Positions 1-6,183 of a stretch of 8,800 nucleotides of DNA are shown here, one piece after another. The notes beneath the pieces are model-generated. The model was not told the DNA's origin. It ran no database searches and saw only the letters and a program-made list of their open reading frames with translations. The stretch comes from Candidatus Bipolaricaulota bacterium (lineage in GTDB: Bacteria > Bipolaricaulota > Bipolaricaulia > RBG-16-55-9). Location: positions 1 through 8,800 of the forward strand of contig JALUUA010000204.1 in assembly GCA_027021605.1 (NCBI GenBank). The letters are read 5' to 3'. Position numbers and translations under genes: made by a program. Positions within the stretch are counted from its first letter, which is position 1, and every line of letters begins with the position of its first letter.

Positions 1-1
1 G

Positions 2-73
2 CCCCGGGAGTTCCGCTTTCGGGCCGTGGGGACGCTCCTGCCCCCCGCGCCCGCGCCGTCCCCGGGCCGCTGA
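2..73 (+). CDS. C-terminal end of an unidentified plus-strand gene (partial)
   Basis: An open frame enters from the left edge and ends at TGA 71-73, giving 23 residues that finish in a Pro/Ala-rich tail (APAPSPGR). Of its 23 sense codons, 22 end in G or C, which fits the codon use of the neighbouring genes and is clearly better than the other plus frames here. If real, the gene converges on the tRNA-binding gene, with only 29 bases between the stop codons. The fragment is too short to assign a family, and a chance open frame in GC-rich DNA remains possible. Confidence 0.4.
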   Translation, partial: PREFRFRAVGTLLPPAPAPSPGR

Positions 74-102
74 GGGGAGGGGAGGGCAGAGCAGAGCGCG
101 GC

Positions 103-444
103 CTATCGAACGGGCGTGCCCGGGGGGACAGCCCGCCCGGAATCCGGGTCCGGCACCAGGAGCACGGGCTTCCCCTCGGAATCCGTGGGGCAGAGGATCA
201 TCCCCTGGCTCTCGACCCCGCGGATCGTGCGGGGCTCCAGGTTAGCCAACACGGGGATCGTCCGGCCCACGACCTCCTCGGGGGCGTAGACGTGGGCGAT
301 CCCCGCCACGAGCTGCCGGGTTTCGTCCCCCAAATCGACCGTGAGCTGTAAGAGCTTGTCCGTCCCCGGGACGCGCTCGGCCTCCAAGACCTTGCCCATG
401 CGGATCTCCAGCTTTTGGAAGTCGTCGTACGAGAGGTTGCCCAT
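103..444 (-). CDS. Free-standing tRNA-binding OB-fold protein, MetG beta/Trbp111-like
   Basis: This is a 113-residue single-domain protein of the EMAP II/Trbp111 tRNA-binding class. Recognisable family segments are the N-terminal DDFQKLEIRMGKVLEAE block (residues 7-23), TDKLLQLTVDLG (28-39), RQLVAGIAHVYAPEEVVG (43-60), the LANLEPRTIRGVESQGMIL core (66-84) and a final VPPGTPV (106-112). These match the C-terminal domain of methionyl-tRNA synthetase (or its separate beta subunit) better than CsaA. The family binds the tRNA elbow or corner and raises synthetase affinity. No MetG catalytic core is present in the window, so it acts as a separate protein, presumably in trans. The ATG at 444 is chosen because AAGGGGAG lies 8 bases upstream; the in-frame GTG at 480 would translate through that ribosome binding site. 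It is last in the minus-strand run, 55 bases after the P1 peptidase. Alternative: a CsaA-like chaperone. Confidence 0.88.
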   Translation of the reverse strand: MGNLSYDDFQKLEIRMGKVLEAERVPGTDKLLQLTVDLGDETRQLVAGIAHVYAPEEVVGRTIPVLANLEPRTIRGVESQGMILCPTDSEGKPVLLVPDPDSGRAVPPGTPVR

Positions 445-452
445 GTTGCCAT

Positions 453-460
453 CTCCCCTT
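453..460 (-). promoter_or_regulatory. Ribosome binding site of the tRNA-binding gene
   Basis: AAGGGGAG on the minus strand lies 8 bases before the ATG at 444. It decides the start in favour of 444 over the upstream GTG at 480. Confidence 0.7.
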
Positions 461-499
461 CCCGTGTTGATCGTGTTCACACAGCTGAGTGGACGCGCC

Positions 500-1507
500 C
501 TACGTGCCGAGGAGTTCGCGCGCCGCGGGGACGCCGCCGAGCCCCTCGGCCTGGCGCACCGCCCGCAGGACGGCGTCCTGTAGGGCTTGGGCGGCCATCT
601 GGCCGATCACCAGGGGGTGGGCCCGCTCCTCCCCGCAGGAGGCGGCCACCACCGCGTCGCCGTCCCCCAGCGTGTGGACGGGGGCGATCACCCGCGCCAG
701 GCCGCTCTGGGCCGCCCGCGCCACCGTCAGCGCCTCCTCCTTGGTGAGCGCGGCGTTCGTCACCACCACCCCCAGGGTGGTGTTCTCGCCCGCCCCGGGG
801 GCCGCTCGAAAGCGCTCCGGGAGCGGCCCTCGGGTCAGCAGCTCGCCCGTGTTCAGGAAGCCCCGCCCGTCGGGGCGGCGCGCCCCCGCAACGATCCTCC
901 CGGTAGCCGGGTCGAGGACGTCCCCGAAGGCGTTGACCACGGCCAGAGCCCCCACGAGCCAGCACCCCTGGGCGCAGAGCGCGGAGCCGAGCCCGCCCTT
1001 GGTGGCGTGCTCTACCCCAAGCACCTTCCCGACGGTCGCGCCGGTCCCGGCCCCCACGCTCCCCGGCTCGACGGGATCGGCCGTCGCAGCCTGACAGGCT
1101 CGGTAGCCCGCGTCGGCGTCCGGCCAGCGGTCGGCGCGGCCCACTCCGAGGTCGAAGAGGTTGAACCCCGGGACGATCGGGACCCGCACGCCCGCGATCT
1201 CGAGCCCCACGCCCCGCTCCCGCAGGAAGCGCATCGCCCCGCCGACGGCGTCGAGCCCGAAGGCGCTCCCCCCCGCAAACACCAGGGCGTGGATGCGGGG
1301 GACGAGCCGCCCCGGCCGGAGGGGCTCGGCGCCGCGGGCCCCCGGGGCCCCTCCTCGGATGTCCACCCCGGCGACCGCGCCCTCCTCGGGGAACAACACA
1401 ACGGTGCAGCCGGTGGCCGCCTCCCGGTCCGTCCAGTGCCCCACGCGCACGCCGGGGATCGCCGTCAGGGTCTCGTTTGGGCGCTCGCCCCCTGCCTTGT
1501 GTTTCAC
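500..1507 (-). CDS. P1-family (DmpA/NylC-type) N-terminal-nucleophile peptidase or amidohydrolase
   Basis: This is a 335-residue protein of the P1/S58 family (DmpA aminopeptidase, BapA beta-peptidase, NylC 6-aminohexanoate oligomer hydrolase). These enzymes are made as one chain and self-cleave to expose a Ser or Thr nucleophile. Visible landmarks are LTAIPGVRVGHWTD (residues 14-27), FAGGSAFGLDA (77-87), GAGTGATVGK (152-161), TKGGLG (169-174), VVNAFGD (190-196) and GENTTLGVVVTNA (240-252). The likely cleavage is Asn242-Thr243. Asp282 and Asp284 lie 39 and 41 residues beyond Thr243, the same spacing I recall for NylC Thr267, Asp306 and Asp308; Lys161 and Asn192 are the likely remaining active-site residues. 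There is no signal peptide, so it is probably cytoplasmic. The substrate is unknown: small peptides, beta-peptides or other amides. The GTG start at 1507 is one base after the TGA of the 37-residue gene, suggesting coupled translation. A longer in-frame reading from 1696 would run antiparallel-free through that small gene in another frame and gives a non-family Ser/Arg/Gly-rich N-terminus. Confidence 0.87.
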   Translation of the reverse strand: MKHKAGGERPNETLTAIPGVRVGHWTDREAATGCTVVLFPEEGAVAGVDIRGGAPGARGAEPLRPGRLVPRIHALVFAGGSAFGLDAVGGAMRFLRERGVGLEIAGVRVPIVPGFNLFDLGVGRADRWPDADAGYRACQAATADPVEPGSVGAGTGATVGKVLGVEHATKGGLGSALCAQGCWLVGALAVVNAFGDVLDPATGRIVAGARRPDGRGFLNTGELLTRGPLPERFRAAPGAGENTTLGVVVTNAALTKEEALTVARAAQSGLARVIAPVHTLGDGDAVVAASCGEERAHPLVIGQMAAQALQDAVLRAVRQAEGLGGVPAARELLGT

Positions 1508-1508
1508 T

Positions 1509-1622
1509 TCAAAGCTTCCCGCGGTTCTTGAGCACCCGCTGCTTGAACCGCCGCTTGGCGGCGAACTTCTTCTTCCGCTTGCGGATCCACTTCGGGATCC
1601 ACTCCTTGCGCCACTTCGCCAT
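1509..1622 (-). CDS. 37-residue highly basic microprotein (hypothetical)
   Basis: An ATG at 1622 opens 37 codons ending at TGA 1509-1511, preceded by GAGGAGG 8 bases upstream, among the best ribosome binding sites in the window. The product has 18 Lys/Arg residues and one Glu, for a net charge near +17. Three Trp (4, 8, 12) sit in an N-terminal segment with WIPKWIRKRKKK (8-19), followed by a basic run to the end (KNRGKL). This composition is typical of small ribosomal or other RNA-binding proteins; it recalls bS22/AURKAIP1-COX24-like and eL41-like peptides in charge and size, but I cannot claim homology. The next gene starts one base after the stop (TGA-A-GTG). It would normally be missed, because it is below common length cut-offs and is hidden under a spurious N-terminal extension of the P1 peptidase. 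An antimicrobial-like or nucleic-acid-compacting role is also conceivable. Confidence 0.72.
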   Translation of the reverse strand: MAKWRKEWIPKWIRKRKKKFAAKRRFKQRVLKNRGKL

Positions 1623-1630
1623 CGTCCTTG

Positions 1631-1637
1631 CCTCCTC
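1631..1637 (-). promoter_or_regulatory. Strong ribosome binding site of the basic microprotein
   Basis: GAGGAGG on the minus strand sits 8 bases before the ATG at 1622. It is the main evidence, along with composition and coupling, that the 37-codon frame is translated. Confidence 0.75.
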
Positions 1638-1667
1638 GAGTTGGAATGCAAAGGGAGTTGCGCCGAC

Positions 1668-1696
1668 AACCTATCGCACCCGGAGGGGGATTGCAA
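1668..1696 (-). promoter_or_regulatory. Candidate promoter for microprotein-P1-tRNA-binding segment
   Basis: In the 80-base gap after priA the minus strand reads TTGCAA, 17 bases, TAGGTT (4/6 and 3/6 matches to the -35 and -10 consensus). The -35 region, ACGTTGCA followed by a C run, recurs upstream of the speE fusion with the same 17-base spacing. It could give the three distal genes their own promoter. This is consensus matching only. Confidence 0.3.
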
Positions 1697-1702
1697 CGTG
1701 CG

Positions 1703-3946
1703 CTAGAGCACCAAGCTCTGCGGGTCCACGTCGATCTTCACGCCCGCGGAGGCCGGGAGGGGCTCCTCCCGCAGCAGCGCCCGCAGCGCCTCCGCGGTCG
1801 CCTCCGCGTCCCGGGTCTTGAGGACGAGCTGGTGGCGGTAGAGCCCCCGCACCCGGTAGGGGAGCGCGCGGTAGGGCCCGAGCACCTCGAGGCCCTTGAG
1901 GGGAGCGCTCCGAAGCGCCTCGTGCAGGCGCAGGGCCCCCCGCTCGGCCCGCTCCTCGTTAACATCCTCCACGGTGATCTTGACGAGGTGGGAGAACGGG
2001 GGGTAGCCGAGCGCCCGGCGGAAGACGATCTCCTCCTCGTAGAAGGTGCGGTAATCCTGGGCCGCCGCCAGGGAGATGGCGTAGTGCTCGGGGTGGTTCG
2101 TCTGGATGACGACCTCGCCGCCCTTGGGGCCGCGTCCGGCCCGCCCCACCGCTTGGCTTACGAGCTGAAAGGTCCGCTCCCCGGCCCGGAAGTCCGGCAG
2201 GTCCAGCAGGGTGTCGGCCGAGAGGACGCCCACGAGGGTCACGTTGGGGAAGTCGAGCCCCAGCCCGATCATCTGGGTCCCCAACAGGATGTCAATCTCC
2301 CCCTTGCGGAACGCCTCCAATAGGGGGCCGTGTTGGCCGCGGCGCACCGCATCCGAGTCCATCCGCACCACCCGCGCCCCCGGGAACGCCTCCCGGAGGG
2401 CCCTTTCCGCCTGCTGCGTCCCAGCCCCCAGGAAGGCGAGGTCGCGGGATTTGCACCTCCGGCAGCGGCCCACGGGGAAGTCCCGCCCGCACAGGTGGCA
2501 GCGCAGCCGCTGGCCGTGATAGTGATAGACCAGGGCCACCCGGCAGTGGGGGCACTTCTGGGTCTCCCGGCACCTGCGGCAGAAGACCGCGCGCGAGAAC
2601 CCCCGCAGGTTGAGCAGCAGAAGGGTCTGCTCCCCCGCCTTGAGCCGCCGGGCGATCCTCTGCGCGAGGGCCGGGGTGAGCAGGCGGTCCTCCCCCTTAA
2701 GGTCCAGGATCTCCACGCGGGGCGGGGGGCCGCCCACGGCCCGCTCCGTGATCTCCAGGAGCTGCAGCCCGCCGCGCCGGGCCCGGTGGTAGCTCTCGAT
2801 CGAGGGCGTCGCGCTCCCCAAGAGCAACACGGCGCCCTCCAGCTCCGCACGGCGGCGGGCGACCCAGCGGGCGTCGTAGCGCGGGGCGGGGTCGTCCTGC
2901 TTGTAGGTCGGCTCGTGCTCCTCGTCGACGACGATCAGCCCTAAATCGGGCAGGGGGACGAAGACCGCGGAGCGCACCCCCACGACAGCGCGGGCCTCTC
3001 CCCGGGTGATGCGCTCCCACTCCCGCGCCCGTTGGGCCTCGGTGAGCCCGCTGTGGTAGAGGGCGACGAGGTCCCCGAACCGGGCGCGGAAGCGGGCCAC
3101 GAGCTGCGGGGTCAGCGAGATCTCCGGCACCAGCACGATCGCGCCCTTGCCCCGCTCCAGCGCGTCCTGGACGCCTTGGAGGTAGACCTCCGTCTTGCCC
3201 CCGGCGTTTACGCCGTGAAGGAGGAATTGTCCCCGGCCGCGGCGGAGCCCCTCGCGCACGGCCTGGAGGGCGCGGTGCTGCTCGTCGGTGAGCGCGATCT
3301 CCTCCCGGGGCTCCCGGAACTCCGGGGGCAGGGGACGGGGAGCGGGCTTCTTGACAACCCGCACGAGCCCCTTCCGGACCAGGGCTTGGAGGGGGGCCTC
3401 CGAGCAGCCGACCCGGGCCAAGAGCTCCGAGGCGGGCGGGGTCTCCCCTGAGGCGAGCAACTCCTGCAGCAGCGCGGCCTGCTGGGGGGCCGAAGCCCGC
3501 AGTTCCTCGAGCGCGCGCAGCGCCGCGTTTAGGGGGACGGCCAGCGCGGCGTGGGCCCGGGTCCTCCCGCCGGTCCGGGGCCGGGCTCGGGACCGGGGCC
3601 GCGCCACCCCGGAGGGGACCATCGCCGCCAGGACCCTCCCCAGCGGCGCCACATAGTACGCGGCGATCCGGCGCGCGAGCGCCAGTCCGACCTCGTCGAG
3701 GACGGGCTCCGGGTCCAGCAGCTTCCCCAGGGGGAGGAGCCTCCCGCGGTAGTCGCTCTGCCCCTTCAGGGCGACGACGAAGCCCGTGAGGGTCTCCCCC
3801 CGGAAGGGGACCTCCGCGCGCATCCCCGGCTCGACCCGGCCGCGGAGTTCTTCGGGAATGAGGTAGTCGAAGGTGCGGTCGACATCGCGGGGGACGGCCA
3901 CCTCGGCTACCCGCGCCTCCCCGTGCCCTTCTTTGCCGATCTCCAT
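1703..3946 (-). CDS. priA: Primosomal protein N' (replication restart helicase PriA)
   Basis: The 747-residue protein has the full PriA layout. The N-terminal 3'-DNA-binding domain (about 12-110) contains DVDRTFDYLIPEEL (21-34). A winged-helix-like linker (about 135-200) precedes the helicase lobes: Walker A GVNAGGKT (245-252), VPEISLTPQ (273-281), DEEH box (341-344), GSATPS (377-382), GTQMI (556-560) and motif VI QAVGRAGRG (598-606). A zinc module carries eight Cys (456, 459, 465, 468, 483, 486, 495, 498). The C-terminal domain contains RALGYPPF (644-651). PriA recognises abandoned forks or D-loops and reloads the replicative helicase. Several positions usually constant are changed: NRRG is NLRG (446-449), MIAKG is MIGLG (559-563, Leu562 for Lys), Walker A lacks the usual TGSGKT form, and QVAGRAGR is QAVGRAGR. 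ATP binding looks possible, but unwinding may be weak. The ATG has a poor upstream ribosome binding site; GTG at residue 16 is an alternative start but would trim the conserved N-terminal strand. It follows the speE fusion by 65 bases. Confidence 0.95.
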   Translation of the reverse strand: MEIGKEGHGEARVAEVAVPRDVDRTFDYLIPEELRGRVEPGMRAEVPFRGETLTGFVVALKGQSDYRGRLLPLGKLLDPEPVLDEVGLALARRIAAYYVAPLGRVLAAMVPSGVARPRSRARPRTGGRTRAHAALAVPLNAALRALEELRASAPQQAALLQELLASGETPPASELLARVGCSEAPLQALVRKGLVRVVKKPAPRPLPPEFREPREEIALTDEQHRALQAVREGLRRGRGQFLLHGVNAGGKTEVYLQGVQDALERGKGAIVLVPEISLTPQLVARFRARFGDLVALYHSGLTEAQRAREWERITRGEARAVVGVRSAVFVPLPDLGLIVVDEEHEPTYKQDDPAPRYDARWVARRRAELEGAVLLLGSATPSIESYHRARRGGLQLLEITERAVGGPPPRVEILDLKGEDRLLTPALAQRIARRLKAGEQTLLLLNLRGFSRAVFCRRCRETQKCPHCRVALVYHYHGQRLRCHLCGRDFPVGRCRRCKSRDLAFLGAGTQQAERALREAFPGARVVRMDSDAVRRGQHGPLLEAFRKGEIDILLGTQMIGLGLDFPNVTLVGVLSADTLLDLPDFRAGERTFQLVSQAVGRAGRGPKGGEVVIQTNHPEHYAISLAAAQDYRTFYEEEIVFRRALGYPPFSHLVKITVEDVNEERAERGALRLHEALRSAPLKGLEVLGPYRALPYRVRGLYRHQLVLKTRDAEATAEALRALLREEPLPASAGVKIDVDPQSLVL

Positions 3947-4000
3947 GCCGTCTTCAGGCTATCACACCGGGCGGGGTCCGCCAACGGCCGCTGCTCCCTT

Positions 4001-4013
4001 TGTCTGTCTGTCT
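4001..4013 (+). repeat. Short TGTC tandem repeat after the speE-fusion stop
   Basis: Three TGTC units plus one T (AGAC on the minus strand) begin inside the TAG stop codon of the fusion gene and run into the priA leader. No function can be read from it; it may be length-variable. Confidence 0.6.
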
Positions 4014-5346
4014 AGAGGTCGTTGAGAAGGGCTTCGATGAAGGGCGGGAGCGCGAAGGCGGCGCGGTACACCCCCGGGGAAAAGAAGCGGGCTTCCTGCC
4101 CCTTGGTGAGGGCGCGGAAGCGGTCCTGAAGCTCCGGGTCGGGGACGGAGAGGGGATCGCGGCCGCGGGTCCCCAGCGTGAAGGTCCACAGGCCCCCGGG
4201 GTAGGCGGGGACCGAGCCCAGATAGACCCGCACGCGGGGGAAGGCGCTCCGCATCGCCCGGACGGAGCGGGCGACCACCTCGGGCTGGAACCAGGGCGAG
4301 CCGCTCTGGGCCGCGGCCACGCCCTCCTCCCCCAGCGCATCCGCCACGCGGCCGTAGAACTCCGAGGTAAAGAGCCGCTCCGCGGGGCCGATGGGGTCGG
4401 TGGTATCGAGAAGGGCCACGTCGAAGGGCTCCTCCACCCGCTCTAAGAACGTGAACGCGTCCTCGTACACCACCCGGGCCCGCGGGTCGTCGAAGGCCCC
4501 TTGGGAGAGCCGGGGCATGTGCGCCCTGCACGCCTCGACGACGAGGCGATCGATCTCGACCTGGACGGCCTCCTCGACGTCGGGGTGGGCCAGGGCCGCC
4601 CGCAGGAGCCCCCCGTCCCCGCCGCCGACGATGAGCACCCTCTTGGGACGGGGGTGGGCCATCAACGGCACCCAGGCGAGCATCTCGTGGTAGGCCCACT
4701 CGTCCCGCTCCGTGGTCTGGACCGTGTGGTCCAAGAGGAGCATCCGCCCGAACTCGGCGGTGTCGACAATGTCGATGCGCTGGTAGGGGGAGCGGGCGGT
4801 AAAGAGCCTTTCGCGCACCCGGAAGCGACAGTGGACGTGGGGCGTCCAGGCTTCCATGGCCCAGTCGTCCCGCTCCGACTCGCGCGTGTCCGTCCAAAGC
4901 ACGGCGGCCGCGACGACGCAGCCCCGCTCCTCCACCACGTGCTCCGCTTGAGCGCTCTGAAGCTCCGCCAAGGGGAGCCCGTGGGCCTCGAGCGCGGCCC
5001 TGGCACGGCGCTCGGCTTCCTGGGCCTTTTCGTGGGCCGTGCCGGGCCCGGCGACGGCGCGGACCACCCCGCGGCCCCCGTCTCCGAGCGCCAAGGCGAC
5101 GGCGGCGGCAATTCGCTCTCCGGGAGTGTCGTTAACGTAGCAGGCGAAGACGGCGGGCATGAGCTGTCCGAAGTGGATGGGCTCCAGGGGCGCCGTGCGG
5201 ATGTTCTCCAGGAGCGCGCCTTGCAGGGGTAAAAGGCCCACGCCGGGGAGGCCGGCCCCCTCCCAAGCGCGCTCTGTGGCTATTGCTTCGTCGGCCCCCT
5301 CTCCCGAGCCCGCGACGAGCGAGATGTGCGTGGGCTGTGCGATCAT
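4012..5346 (-). CDS. speE: PvlArgDC-like pseudoenzyme domain fused to spermidine synthase-type aminopropyltransferase
   Basis: The 444-residue protein contains two families. Residues 7-151 follow archaeal pyruvoyl-dependent arginine decarboxylase end to end (ISLVAGSGEG 8-17, GQLMPAVFA 60-68, DTPGE 73-77, AEHVVEERGCVVAAAVLW 134-151). A charged linker (152-163) leads to a complete aminopropyltransferase: SPYQRIDIVDTAEFG (186-200), QTTERDEWAYHEML (210-223), SAM-binding IVGGGDGG (239-246), VEID (263-266), GAFDDPR (283-289), catalytic-loop DTTDPIGPAE (314-323) and QSGSPW (347-352), ending in AFALPPF. The transferase half should move an aminopropyl group from decarboxylated AdoMet to putrescine or agmatine. 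The decarboxylase half lacks the self-cleaving Ser-Ser pair (Gln42-Gly43 instead) and the catalytic Glu (Ala97), so it should not form a pyruvoyl group or decarboxylate arginine. A regulatory or oligomer-forming role is inferred. The ATG at 5346 has a purine-rich AGGGGGGAG 9 bases upstream. Met164 coincides with the usual SpeE start, but only a distant GGAG precedes it. Confidence 0.9.
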   Translation of the reverse strand: MIAQPTHISLVAGSGEGADEAIATERAWEGAGLPGVGLLPLQGALLENIRTAPLEPIHFGQLMPAVFACYVNDTPGERIAAAVALALGDGGRGVVRAVAGPGTAHEKAQEAERRARAALEAHGLPLAELQSAQAEHVVEERGCVVAAAVLWTDTRESERDDWAMEAWTPHVHCRFRVRERLFTARSPYQRIDIVDTAEFGRMLLLDHTVQTTERDEWAYHEMLAWVPLMAHPRPKRVLIVGGGDGGLLRAALAHPDVEEAVQVEIDRLVVEACRAHMPRLSQGAFDDPRARVVYEDAFTFLERVEEPFDVALLDTTDPIGPAERLFTSEFYGRVADALGEEGVAAAQSGSPWFQPEVVARSVRAMRSAFPRVRVYLGSVPAYPGGLWTFTLGTRGRDPLSVPDPELQDRFRALTKGQEARFFSPGVYRAAFALPPFIEALLNDL

Positions 5347-5387
5347 CGGCGTCCGCTCCCCCCTCCCTTTCCCCTCGGGTACGGCGT

Positions 5388-5416
5388 ACGATACCGCATC
5401 CCCTCAAGGGGTGCAA
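5388..5416 (-). promoter_or_regulatory. Candidate promoter of the speE fusion gene
   Basis: In the 89-base gap between the MBL gene and the fusion, the minus strand shows TTGCAC, 17 bases, TATCGT (3/6 and 4/6 to consensus), placing transcription start about 30-35 bases before the ATG. A short CCCCT/AGGGG inverted repeat (5400-5411) lies in the spacer and could be an operator half. Prediction from consensus only. Confidence 0.35.
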
Positions 5417-5435
5417 CGTAACGTTTGGTCGATAG

Positions 5436-6170
5436 CTATAGCTCCCACATTCCCAGGTCCTGCGCCAGGAGCACCTCGCCCGAAACGCGCTCCCTCACCG
5501 CCCGAAGCATCTCCTCCTCGCGGCCCTGGGTCTGTGGGTACAAGTGTGTGAGCACGAGTCGTTGGACATCACACGTTTTCAACGCTTCCCCCAGCGCCGA
5601 CGGGGTGGAGTGGTTCGGCACCTCCACCCCGTCGGGGAAGGAGCACTCGTGCACCAGAAGCTCGCACCCTCGGGCGAACGCCGCCATTTCCTCCATGGGG
5701 GCCGTATCGGCGGAGAACACAAACGCACGATCGAGCTTGTACGCCAGCGTCGGGTGATGGTGTCGGGTAAGAAGCGCCTCCACCCGAAAGCCCGCAATTT
5801 CAAAGCTCTTCCCGGGGGCAAGCTCCTCCACGCTCAAGGAGACGTGCTCGCGCGCGTAGGGGAAGAGCTCCAGCTGGGCCCGCAGGAGGGCTTCCGTGCC
5901 CTCGGGGCCGTAGATGCGCGTGTGCGTCTTCCCCCGGAGCCAGCGGGCCACCAGCAGGGGCAGGAGATCGCTCAGATGATCGAGGTGGTGGTGCGTGAGC
6001 AGCACGTCGTCGATGCGGGCGAAATCCACCCCGGCCTCCTGCAGGCGCAGCAAGACCCCGCTGCCGCAGTCGATGAGCAATAGATCGTCAGCCTTCTCGA
6101 TGAGAAGGCCCGTCTGCGCCCGCCTCGGCGGCGGAAGCGCCCCGCCCGTGCCCAAGATTGTGACCTTCAT
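5436..6170 (-). CDS. MBL-fold metallohydrolase, RNase Z-like
   Basis: This 244-residue metallo-beta-lactamase-fold protein resembles tRNase Z/ElaC. It starts MKVTILGTGGALPPPRRAQTG, typical of that group, and carries the zinc signature THHHLDH (residues 59-65: His60, His62, Asp64, His65). Probable further ligands are His137 or His138 (TRHHHP), Asp155 (SADT) and His209 (LTHLYP). HECSF (174-178) matches the HEATF-type block of RNase Z. The chain is shorter than the roughly 300 residues of bacterial RNase Z, and I see no clear flexible exosite arm, so it may be an RNase Z paralogue (phosphodiesterase or ribonuclease) rather than the tRNA 3'-processing enzyme. It is probably cytoplasmic. The ATG is preceded by AGGAG 10 bases upstream, overlapping the stop of the creatininase gene 13 bases away, so the two are probably co-transcribed and coupled. 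Confidence 0.87.
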   Translation of the reverse strand: MKVTILGTGGALPPPRRAQTGLLIEKADDLLLIDCGSGVLLRLQEAGVDFARIDDVLLTHHHLDHLSDLLPLLVARWLRGKTHTRIYGPEGTEALLRAQLELFPYAREHVSLSVEELAPGKSFEIAGFRVEALLTRHHHPTLAYKLDRAFVFSADTAPMEEMAAFARGCELLVHECSFPDGVEVPNHSTPSALGEALKTCDVQRLVLTHLYPQTQGREEEMLRAVRERVSGEVLLAQDLGMWEL

Positions 6171-6183
6171 CTTACTTCCGCTC

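Noticed and set aside
111..122. CGGGC/GCCCG hairpin at the end of the tRNA-binding gene
   Set aside because: Lies inside coding sequence, has a very small loop and no T tract; likely chance in GC-rich codons.
587..1531. Long plus-strand open frame of 314 codons opposite the P1 peptidase
   Set aside because: It is antisense to a gene with clear family motifs; its product is Pro/Arg/Gly-rich without domains, as expected of an antisense frame in very GC-rich DNA.
1508..1696. N-terminal extension of the P1 peptidase back to 1696
   Set aside because: It encodes Ser/Arg/Gly-rich sequence unlike the family, and covers the strong ribosome binding site and reading frame of the 37-residue gene. GTG 1507 fits the family length.
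1628..2323. Plus-strand frame of 231 codons opposite the 3' end of priA
   Set aside because: Antisense to well-conserved PriA sequence, with no recognisable domain or ribosome binding site.
3970..3982. GGCGG/CCGCC hairpin between the speE fusion and priA as a terminator
   Set aside because: Only a 5-bp stem with a 3-base loop and no T tract on either strand; too weak for an intrinsic terminator.
3962..4897. Minus-strand frame of 311 codons overlapping the speE fusion
   Set aside because: Out-of-frame shadow of the aminopropyltransferase; low-complexity Arg/Gly/Pro product.
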